A stretch of 5,621 nt of DNA, from NCBI GenBank assembly GCA_020425485.1, contig JAGQRL010000355.1, positions 1 through 5,621 of the forward strand. Reading direction: 5' to 3'. The notes under the pieces are model-generated. The model had not been told where the DNA came from. It was given only the letters and a program-made list of their open reading frames with translations, and ran no database searches. The DNA is from Rhodospirillaceae bacterium. GTDB taxonomy: Bacteria; Pseudomonadota; Alphaproteobacteria; DSM-16000; Inquilinaceae. Positions 1 through 4,661 of the stretch are shown here, piece after piece (within the stretch, counting starts at the first letter, position 1; each line of letters opens with the position of its first letter). A program made the position numbers and the translations under genes.

Positions 1-743
1 CCTGGCGCCCCGACAAGGGCACGCAGGTCGGCCACGGCGTAGCCTTCGGCGGCCACCTCCACATGGCGGGCCAGCCGATCGGCCACCACCGCCTGGCGGG
101 CGTTGCGCCGGCGCCGTGCGGCCACCACGCCGGTGGGCAGCACCGCCCGGCCTTCCAGGCGCAGGCGGGCGCGGGCGAAGCGCGGATCGCGGTTGAAGGG
201 ATCATCGATCCACGCCGCCCCCGCCGCCCGGCAGGTCGCCATCAGGTCCGACCGGCGCATCCCCAGCAGCGGGCGCAGCAGCCGCACCCAGCGCCGCTCC
301 ACGATCGGCGCCATGCCGGCCAGTCCATCGGCACCGCTGGCCCGGTCGGCCCGCAGGCGGATGGTTTCCGCCTGGTCCTGGGCGGTGTGGCCGACCAGCA
401 GGTGGAGAATGCCGGCTTCCGCCGCAGCCTGCTCCAGCGCTTCGTAGCGGGCGGCACGGGCGGCCGCCTGCACGCCGCTCGGCCGCGCCACGGCGATGGT
501 GAGCACGCGATGGGCGATGCCATGGCCGGCCAGCACGGTGCCGACCTGGCGGGCTTCCTCCGCCGAGCCGTCGCGCAGGCCGTGGTCCACCGTCAGGGCC
601 AGCACCGCGCCCTTGCGCGCCGCCGCCCAGCGGGCCGCCAGCAGCGTCAGCGCCAGGCTGTCCGACCCGCCGGAAACGGCGACGGCGATGCGCGGCGGCG
701 CCTCGAACGGCCCCAGGGCCGCCATGGCCGCAGCGAAGCGCAT
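1..743 (-). CDS. tilS: tRNA(Ile)-lysidine synthase TilS, N-terminal 247 codons (3' end outside window)
   Basis: TilS uses ATP and lysine to convert C34 of the CAU anticodon of minor tRNA-Ile to lysidine, switching both decoding and charging from Met to Ile. It is cytoplasmic and normally essential. My translation shows the N-type ATP-pyrophosphatase P-loop SGGSDS at residues 24-29, VDHGLR at 52-57, a GHTAQDQAET motif near 118-127 followed by SGADGLAGM, and WIDDPFNRDPRFARARLR near 176-193, all in the family order. The frame is open from the cpoB TAA through 27 codons with no ATG, GTG or TTG, so the first usable start is the ATG at 743; a second ATG lies six codons in. No good Shine-Dalgarno precedes either, so translation may depend on cpoB, 81 bases upstream. 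It is probably the distal gene of the tolB-pal-cpoB unit. The C-terminal tRNA-binding part is not visible. Confidence 0.95.
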   Translation of the reverse strand, partial: MRFAAAMAALGPFEAPPRIAVAVSGGSDSLALTLLAARWAAARKGAVLALTVDHGLRDGSAEEARQVGTVLAGHGIAHRVLTIAVARPSGVQAAARAARYEALEQAAAEAGILHLLVGHTAQDQAETIRLRADRASGADGLAGMAPIVERRWVRLLRPLLGMRRSDLMATCRAAGAAWIDDPFNRDPRFARARLRLEGRAVLPTGVVAARRRRNARQAVVADRLARHVEVAAEGYAVADLRALVGAP

Positions 744-824
744 GTCGGTGATGGCCCGGCCGTCGGACGCTGCCGGGGAAGCGTGGGCGCCGGGCTCGGC
801 CCCGCCGTCGATCGGTCCGAACCT

Positions 825-1814
825 TTACGGACAGGCCAGCCGCAACCGCTCCTGCTCAGCCCGCCGCTGGATCGCCAGCGCGGCGTTGGGGAACTCGCGG
901 TCGAGCTGGTTGAAGGTCAGGCATGCATCGGTGCGCTGGCCGAGCTGGGCCAGCGACATCCCCAGCTTCAGCAGGCTGTCCACCGCCGAAGCGCCCTGGG
1001 GGAAGGCCGAATAGCCGCGGGCATAGGCCCCCGCCGCTTCCTCGAACCGGCCGCGCACATAGTAGGTTTCGCCCAGCCAGTAATGGGCGTTGGACGCGAG
1101 CGGATGGGAAGGATACTGGGCGAGGAAGTTGGTGAGGGCGATTTCGGCATTGTCGTAATCGGCCCGCTGCAACAGGGAAAAGGCGTCGTTGTAGGCGGCC
1201 AAGGCGGCATCGCTGGGCAGGGCTGCCGTCTGGCCGATGCCGGCACCGGGGGAAAGCTCCAGGGTGCCCAGCACGCCGGTGGACGGATCCACACGGACAT
1301 TGCCGTCCAGCCCCGTCTGGCCGCCGGTGACGGCACCGGACTGGCCGTCGATCACATTGATGGGCTGGCCGCCGGCCCCGCCGGTTTCGGCCGGCTGCGG
1401 GTACTCGCCGCCGGTCACGGCGCCAGAGGTGGCATAGGGATCGCCGCCTTCCAGCTCCACCAGGCGGAACTCGATGTCGTTGAGCGCCCGGTCCAGCCGG
1501 TCGCGCGACTGGTTGATGGAATGCTGGAGCTGCTCCACCTGGCCGGTGAGCTGCTGCAGCCGCGCCTCAAGCTGGGTCACCCGGACTTCCAGCTCCGCGG
1601 CGTAGGTCTGCTGCACGGGGATAAGGGCCGGGTCGGCCCGGTCCACGTTCGGCAGTGCCAGCGTGTTGGCAAGCTGGGCCACCTGCATCTCGGCAGTGTC
1701 CAGCCGCTGGCCGAGGGCGGCGGCATCGGCGTCGGTCAGGTCCTGCGCGGCGGCGGGTGCCGCGGCGATCAGGCCGAGCGCAAGGGCAAAGGCCCGGAAC
1801 GATGAGCGGTGCAT
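825..1814 (-). CDS. cpoB: Cell division coordinator CpoB (YbgF), Tol-Pal associated periplasmic protein
   Basis: CpoB is the periplasmic Tol-Pal partner; in E. coli it links peptidoglycan synthesis (PBP1B) to outer-membrane constriction by binding TolA. The 329-residue product has a Sec signal peptide (residues 1-23, hydrophobic core FALALGLIAAAP, cleavage after AAA). A heptad-rich, Gln/Leu-rich coiled coil follows at about 66-122, then a Gly/Thr/Pro-rich linker at about 123-200 and a TPR domain from about 204 to the end, with the family-like segments YNDAFSLLQRADYDNAEIAL, YWLGETYYVRGRFEEA and LKLGMSLAQLG. Cys298 and Cys328 flank the last helices and could form a disulfide (inference). The frame extends upstream to 1946, but the ATG at 1814 is chosen because it begins the signal peptide and has an AGGAGG 10 bases before it. 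The length is slightly greater than E. coli CpoB, mostly through the linker. It lies 155 bases after pal. Confidence 0.95.
   Translation of the reverse strand: MHRSSFRAFALALGLIAAAPAAAQDLTDADAAALGQRLDTAEMQVAQLANTLALPNVDRADPALIPVQQTYAAELEVRVTQLEARLQQLTGQVEQLQHSINQSRDRLDRALNDIEFRLVELEGGDPYATSGAVTGGEYPQPAETGGAGGQPINVIDGQSGAVTGGQTGLDGNVRVDPSTGVLGTLELSPGAGIGQTAALPSDAALAAYNDAFSLLQRADYDNAEIALTNFLAQYPSHPLASNAHYWLGETYYVRGRFEEAAGAYARGYSAFPQGASAVDSLLKLGMSLAQLGQRTDACLTFNQLDREFPNAALAIQRRAEQERLRLACP
1320..1427 (-). other. Low-complexity CpoB linker with repeated SGAVTGG
   Basis: Residues 130-136 and 159-165 of CpoB both read SGAVTGG, within a Gly/Ala/Thr/Pro-rich linker between the coiled coil and the TPR domain. 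This looks like a small internal duplication in a flexible spacer and has no known function. Confidence 0.5.
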
Positions 1815-1824
1815 GCTCCCCCTT

Positions 1825-1830
1825 CCTCCT
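1825..1830 (-). promoter_or_regulatory. cpoB ribosome binding site AGGAGG
   Basis: A full AGGAGG on the minus strand ends 10 bases before the ATG at 1814, with further purines (AAGGGGGAG) filling the gap. It decides the start in favour of 1814 over the longer open frame. Confidence 0.85.
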
Positions 1831-1905
1831 ATGGCGCTACAGGGATTCTTGGGGCGCAGGGTGGAAGGCCAAGCCGGCGGAATTGTGACCGCGCGGAATA
1901 TGACA

Positions 1906-1939
1906 GCGGAGCCGTCCGGCCATCGCCGGGCGGCTCCGC
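1906..1939 (-). promoter_or_regulatory. Strong intergenic hairpin between pal and cpoB
   Basis: The outer arms GCGGAGCCG and CGGCTCCGC pair perfectly over 9 bp. Inside them, after one C/A mismatch, CCGGC and GCCGG pair over a GATG loop. It sits 30 bases after the pal stop. The following bases (TGTCATATTCC on the minus strand) are not a T-run, so it is not a canonical intrinsic terminator. It could be an mRNA-stabilising 3' structure for pal, a partial attenuator before cpoB, or a Rho-linked end. The structure is seen; the role is inferred. Confidence 0.6.
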
Positions 1940-1969
1940 CCATCATCCCTGATCAGTCGGCGGGTGACG

Positions 1970-2464
1970 TCAGGACGTCGGAGCGCCGCTGAGGATCACC
2001 GTCACGGCGCGCCGGTTCTGCGCCCAGGCAGCTTCGTTGCTGCCCAGCACGGCCGGCCGTTCCTTGCCGTAGCTGATGGTGCTGATGCGCGAATCGGAGA
2101 TGCCGAGCGCCACCAGGTAGTTGCGCGCCGCCGTGGCACGACGATCGCCCAGCGCCAGGTTGTAGGCGCGGGTGCCGCGCTCGTCGGCGTGGCCTTCGAC
2201 CTGCACGGTGACGCTTGGATACTGCTGCAGCCACGCGGCCTGGGCTTCCAGGGTGGCGCGGGCTTCCGGCGACAGGTCATAGCGGTCGAACCCGAAGAAC
2301 ACCCGGTCGCCGACGACCTGGACGAATTCTTCAACCGAACCCGCAGCCGGCCCAGTGGTGGCCGGCGCAACGACTCCTGCGGTGGGGCTCGTCTCGGTCT
2401 GCTCGCTGGCGCAGCCTGCGAGCGCGAAGACGGCGACGATCAAGGAGACGGCAATGGCACGCAT
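1970..2464 (-). CDS. pal: Peptidoglycan-associated lipoprotein Pal
   Basis: Pal is an outer-membrane lipoprotein whose OmpA-like domain binds the meso-diaminopimelate side chain of peptidoglycan and which alternates between the cell wall and TolB. The 164-residue product has a lipoprotein signal with lipobox LAGC (residues 15-18, lipidated Cys18), then a Ser/Thr/Ala/Pro linker to about 42. The OmpA-like domain runs from about 45 to 160 and includes VFFGFDRYDL, VEGHADERGTRAYNLALGDRRA (89-110, containing the ligand-binding Asp and Arg region), ISYGKERPAV and QNRRAV. The length matches typical Pal. The start at 2464 is fixed by GAGGAA eight bases upstream and by the short signal peptide. It is the second gene of the tolB-pal-cpoB run, but 193 bases separate it from tolB, leaving room for its own promoter or a structured leader. 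Confidence 0.98.
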   Translation of the reverse strand: MRAIAVSLIVAVFALAGCASEQTETSPTAGVVAPATTGPAAGSVEEFVQVVGDRVFFGFDRYDLSPEARATLEAQAAWLQQYPSVTVQVEGHADERGTRAYNLALGDRRATAARNYLVALGISDSRISTISYGKERPAVLGSNEAAWAQNRRAVTVILSGAPTS

Positions 2465-2472
2465 GTGTGTCG

Positions 2473-2478
2473 TTCCTC
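2473..2478 (-). promoter_or_regulatory. pal ribosome binding site GAGGAA
   Basis: GAGGAA on the minus strand ends eight bases before the pal ATG at 2464, in an AT-richer stretch (TTTCTTATGAGGAACG) favourable for initiation. Confidence 0.75.
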
Positions 2479-2486
2479 ATAAGAAA

Positions 2487-2564
2487 TGTGACCGGGTTTG
2501 ACGCTCCGGTCCGGCTGAACGAAAGGGCGGCACCGGATCCGGTCAGCCGCAAGTTCCGGTCACA
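2487..2564 (-). promoter_or_regulatory. pal leader with GACCGG motif cluster and 9-bp inverted repeat
   Basis: On the minus strand TGTGACCGG (2564-2556) and CCGGTCACA (2495-2487) are perfect inverted repeats bracketing the pal leader. Two more GACCGG copies lie between them, at 2539-2544 (inside the perfect palindrome ACCGGATCCGGT, 2532-2543) and 2506-2511. The downstream arm ends eight bases before the GAGGAA ribosome site. The leader RNA could fold with alternative GACCGG/CCGGTC pairings, or the motifs could be binding sites in DNA. Function is inference. Confidence 0.4.
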
Positions 2565-2598
2565 GTCGGCCGACGCACTCACACGACTCCCGTTCTCA

Positions 2599-2611
2599 GG
2601 GCCAACGGCCC
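2599..2611 (-). repeat. Small hairpin after tolB
   Basis: GGGCC and GGCCC pair over a 3-base loop, 46 bases after the tolB stop. There is no T-run, so it is at best a weak processing or pausing structure between tolB and pal. Confidence 0.25.
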
Positions 2612-2621
2612 GTCGATCGCG

Positions 2622-2636
2622 CGCAGCGTCAACGCG
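2622..2636 (-). repeat. Copy 1 of 15-base repeat CGCGTTGACGCTGCG (pal upstream)
   Basis: This 15-mer is identical, and in the same orientation, to 4165-4179 upstream of tolB. It contains TTGACG, which resembles a -35 hexamer, but no convincing -10 follows at 16-18 bases. It lies 158 bases before the pal ATG and 21 bases after the tolB stop. It could be a shared regulatory site or a coincidence in high-GC DNA. Confidence 0.45.
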
Positions 2637-2657
2637 GCGGACGATACTGTGCCGGTT

Positions 2658-4037
2658 TCAGGGATTCAAGGGCGACCACGCGGGATCCGACCCGTCCTGC
2701 GGGGTCGGCACATCCCAAGTGGTGCGACCGGACACATCCACGCCGCGCAGCCGGGCGCCGCCGCCGCCCGAGGCGAAGTACATCAGGTAGCGGCCGTTGG
2801 GCGCCCAGGTGGGGCCTTCGAGCTGGTAGCCTTCCTGCAGCATGCGCTCGCCGGTGCCGTCCGGGCGCATCACGCCGATGCCCCAGTTGCCGCCGCCCAC
2901 ACGGGTGAAGGCGATGAGGTCGCCGCGCGGCGACCACACCGGTTCGGCATAGCGGCCATCGCCGTAAGAGATGCGGTCGACGCCGCCGCCGTCCGCCCCC
3001 ATGACGTAGAGCTGCTGGGAACCGCCGCGATCGCTTTCAAAGACGATGCGCGTGCCGTCCTCGTTGTAGCAGGGCGAGGTATCGATGCCGGCACTGCTGG
3101 TCAGCCGGCGCGAGGTGCGGGTGCGCAGGTCCATCACGAACAGGTCGGTGCCGCCGCCCTGGCTCAGGCTCATCACCACGCGGTTGCCGTCCGGCGAGAA
3201 CCGCGGGGAGAAGGTCATGCCCGGGAAGTTGCCCAGCACTTCGCGGCGCCCGGTGTCGATGTTGTAGAGGAACACGCGGGGCTGGGTGCCGTTGTAGTCC
3301 AGATAGGTGATTTCCTGGGTCGACGGCGAGAAGCGCGGCGTCAGCACCAGGTTGGAGCCGTCGGTCAGGTGGCGATGGTTGGCGCCGTCCTGGTCCATGA
3401 TCGCCAGGCGCTTCACACGTTCCGTCGCCGGCCCCGACTCGGAGATGTAGACGATGCGGCTGTCGAAATAGCCGGGTTCGCCGGTGACCGCGGTGAAGAT
3501 GGCATCGGAGATGATGTGCGCCACCCGGCGGAAGTTGTCCGGGGCGGTGAAGTAGGCGAGGCCGGCAAGCTGGGTCTCCGCCACCGTGTCCCACAGCCGG
3601 AATTCCGCGCGCAGCCGCCCGTCCGCCTGGGCGGCGACGGAGCCGGCTACCACCGCATCGGCGTCGATCACCCGCCAGTCGGCGAAGCGCGGCGCGGCGG
3701 CCAGCGATTCGGGGTCCTGGATGAAGGCGTTGGGGTTCACGGCACGGAACAGCCCGGAGCGTTCCAGATTGGCGGTGATGATCTGGGCGATCTCCGGCCC
3801 GCGCGAGTCGCCGCCGGCGAAGGGCGGGATGGCGATGGGCAGCGGCTCGAAGGTGCCCTGGGAAATGTCGATCTGAAGCTGGGCGTGGGCCCGGCGGCTC
3901 AGCCCGGCGGGTGCCATGGCGAGGGCGGCGGCGCCAAGCCCGCCGGCCATCAGGCTGCGGCGGCTGAGCGCCGTGGCACCCCCGAATCCGCGGATATAGT
4001 CGGCGTAGTCACGGGCGATGGGTCTGCGGCTGCGCAT
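2658..4037 (-). CDS. tolB: Tol-Pal system beta-propeller protein TolB with Tat-like signal
   Basis: TolB is the periplasmic Tol-Pal component that shuttles between Pal and TolA during outer-membrane constriction. The 459-residue product starts with a long signal (1-52): Arg-rich n-region, SRRSLM at 25-30, an Ala/Gly-rich weakly hydrophobic core, then SRRAHA with cleavage expected before Gln53. The N-terminal alpha/beta domain spans about 54-185 (LPIAIPPFAGGD, DADAVVAGSV, RRVAHIISDAIF). The six-bladed propeller spans about 190-459, marked by repeats about 44 residues apart: PRFSPSTQEI (234), PRFSPDGNRV (278), PCYNEDGTRI (322), PVWSPRGDLI (366), PTWAPNGRYL (409) and PAWSPLNP (452). The open frame extends to 4304, but ATG 4037 is preferred: it begins the signal and has GGGGAA just upstream. 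tolQRA are not upstream; a divergent small gene is, so tolB probably heads its transcript. Confidence 0.98.
   Translation of the reverse strand: MRSRRPIARDYADYIRGFGGATALSRRSLMAGGLGAAALAMAPAGLSRRAHAQLQIDISQGTFEPLPIAIPPFAGGDSRGPEIAQIITANLERSGLFRAVNPNAFIQDPESLAAAPRFADWRVIDADAVVAGSVAAQADGRLRAEFRLWDTVAETQLAGLAYFTAPDNFRRVAHIISDAIFTAVTGEPGYFDSRIVYISESGPATERVKRLAIMDQDGANHRHLTDGSNLVLTPRFSPSTQEITYLDYNGTQPRVFLYNIDTGRREVLGNFPGMTFSPRFSPDGNRVVMSLSQGGGTDLFVMDLRTRTSRRLTSSAGIDTSPCYNEDGTRIVFESDRGGSQQLYVMGADGGGVDRISYGDGRYAEPVWSPRGDLIAFTRVGGGNWGIGVMRPDGTGERMLQEGYQLEGPTWAPNGRYLMYFASGGGGARLRGVDVSGRTTWDVPTPQDGSDPAWSPLNP
3882..4037 (-). other. Predicted twin-arginine signal peptide of TolB
   Basis: Residues 1-52 of TolB show the three Tat hallmarks. 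There is an S-R-R-S-L-M motif (Arg26-Arg27) after a 24-residue basic n-region. The h-region (AGGLGAAALAMAPAGL) is rich in Ala and Gly. The c-region carries two arginines before the AHA cleavage site, a Sec-avoidance feature. E. coli TolB uses an ordinary Sec signal. The fit is inferred from sequence, with Leu rather than Phe at consensus +2. Confidence 0.7.
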
Positions 4038-4164
4038 GGTGTTTCCCCGGAACTGGCGGTTTGCCGTCAGTCTAGTGGCAGTGATGGCAGGACTTTGGCG
4101 GTGCGCGACCGCCGCGGCAAGACGGTCGTTGCGAACGGGCCGCATGCCGCCCGGCCCCTCATAT

Positions 4165-4179
4165 CGCAGCGTCAACGCG
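4165..4179 (-). repeat. Copy 2 of 15-base repeat CGCGTTGACGCTGCG (tolB upstream)
   Basis: It is identical to 2622-2636 and in the same orientation relative to its downstream gene, lying 127 bases before the tolB ATG. It includes TTGACG, followed by CTGCGATATGAGG. See copy 1. Confidence 0.45.
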
Positions 4180-4256
4180 CCAGATCGGCGGGCGTTCCCA
4201 CTGCCGGTTCCGGCCGGCCGACAGGGGACTCGACCCCGGTGCGGCGCTCCGCAGCG

Positions 4257-4282
4257 CACCGCCGGGTGCCACCGCCGGGTGG
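4257..4282. repeat. 13-base tandem duplication
   Basis: CACCGCCGGGTG occurs at 4257-4268 and again at 4270-4281, two adjacent 13-base units differing only in the last base. Each unit has CACC/GGTG ends that could pair. It lies between tolB and the divergent small gene; no function is known. Confidence 0.5.
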
Positions 4283-4313
4283 GAGCGGCGCCGGCACGCC
4301 CCATATGTCACAA

Positions 4314-4339
4314 AACGGCTGACCTGACAGAACGGCTGA
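4314..4339 (+). repeat. Direct repeat AACGGCTGA before the small membrane gene
   Basis: AACGGCTGA occurs at 4314-4322 and 4331-4339, 17 bases apart start to start. The second copy ends five bases before the GGAGG ribosome site. The position suits an operator or leader element, but this is inference. Confidence 0.35.
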
Positions 4340-4343
4340 ACGC

Positions 4344-4348
4344 GGAGG
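4344..4348 (+). promoter_or_regulatory. Ribosome binding site GGAGG of small membrane protein
   Basis: GGAGG ends eight bases before the ATG at 4357. This near-ideal spacing is the main support for the short start over the longer open frame beginning at 4018. Confidence 0.7.
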
Positions 4349-4356
4349 ATGAAGCG

Positions 4357-4545
4357 ATGACGGGCATTCCCACCTGGCTGACCATCGCGGGGCTGGTGGC
4401 GGCCCTCGTCATCGTCATGCGCGGCAGCCGCTGGCGCATGGGAGCCGCGCGCGGGCGCTGGCCCCTGTTCATCGCCGGCTGGCTGGCCATCATCGTGGTG
4501 CTGGTGCTGATCTACCAGTACGTCTGGCACCCCGCCCATATGTGA
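4357..4545 (+). CDS. Small two-helix membrane protein, function unknown (62 aa)
   Basis: I do not recognise this family. The 62-residue product has two hydrophobic helices, at about residues 6-21 (TWLTIAGLVAALVIVM) and 36-54 (PLFIAGWLAIIVVLVLIYQ). They are joined by a short Arg-rich loop (22-34, five Arg), which by the positive-inside rule puts the loop in the cytoplasm and both ends in the periplasm. Trp residues sit near the helix ends, as expected at a membrane interface. GGAGG precedes the ATG by eight bases, and hydrophobicity begins right at this start, so the longer upstream frame is unlikely to be translated. It is divergent from tolB and convergent with the lipoprotein gene, so it is probably monocistronic. 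An inner-membrane role is likely; nothing ties it directly to Tol-Pal except position, where tolA would normally lie. Confidence 0.65.
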   Translation: MTGIPTWLTIAGLVAALVIVMRGSRWRMGAARGRWPLFIAGWLAIIVVLVLIYQYVWHPAHM

Positions 4546-4595
4546 GCGGCGGGCCAGACGCCCAGCCTTCGACGCGGATTGTTGCCCGGCGGCCG

Positions 4596-4611
4596 CCCAC
4601 GGCGGCGTGGG
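4596..4611. terminator. Hairpin in convergent spacer (possible terminator, no T-run)
   Basis: CCCACG and CGTGGG pair perfectly over a GCGG loop, about 50 bases after the small membrane gene and about 50 bases after the lipoprotein stop on the other strand. Neither strand has a T-run after it, so termination is possible but not shown. Confidence 0.3.
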
Positions 4612-4630
4612 TCGACACGCCGGACAACGA

Positions 4631-4643
4631 ACAGCTTAGCTGT
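4631..4643. terminator. Palindrome ACAGCTTAGCTGT downstream of the lipoprotein gene
   Basis: The 6-base arms ACAGCT/AGCTGT surround a single central base, 18 bases past the lipoprotein stop on the minus strand. They could fold as a 5-bp stem with a 3-base loop. The following TCGTTGTCC is only mildly T-rich, so a weak terminator or a protein site are both possible. Confidence 0.25.
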
Positions 4644-4661
4644 GGAGTCTTCTCGAAAAGC

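Larger units (their letters stand above)
4038..4356. promoter_or_regulatory. Divergent spacer between tolB and the small membrane protein gene
   Basis: This 319-base stretch holds no gene that I can support. It should contain the promoters of tolB (minus) and of the small membrane gene (plus). I see GGGGAA before tolB, the 15-base repeat at 4165-4179, the short hairpins GGGG-ACTCGA-CCCC and GCGCT-CCGC-AGCGC near 4224-4256, a 13-base tandem duplication at 4257-4282, and a direct repeat AACGGCTGA at 4314 and 4331. No textbook -35/-10 pair is evident on either strand. Confidence 0.5.

Noticed and set aside
744..824. CpoB-TilS translational fusion by readthrough of the cpoB TAA
   Set aside because: The 27 codons between the two genes are in frame and open, but the TAA is clean, TilS has its own ATG, and a periplasmic-cytoplasmic fusion makes no sense.
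63..1805. 580-codon open frame on the plus strand
   Set aside because: It lies antisense across tilS and cpoB, both strongly supported by family motifs. Its translation is low-complexity Gly/Arg/Ala/His text without domains, as expected from GC-rich antisense frames.
1884..1891. CRP/FNR-type sites suggested by TGTGA or TCACA near 1884, 2487 and 4306
   Set aside because: In each case the matching half-site at the required six-base spacing is missing.
4218..4240. tRNA T-arm-like string (GGGGTCGAGTCCCC on the minus strand)
   Set aside because: It lacks the T at loop position 54 of the usual GTTCRANYC, the arm pairs poorly for a 7-base loop, and no acceptor, D or anticodon arms can be built around it.
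4038..4304. N-terminal extension of TolB by 89 codons
   Set aside because: The extension is Arg/Pro-rich and would place the signal peptide internally. ATG 4037 has a purine-rich ribosome site and starts directly at the signal.
2649..4322. 557-codon open frame on the plus strand
   Set aside because: It is antisense to tolB over nearly its full length and encodes no recognisable domain; TolB has signal, propeller repeats and family motifs.
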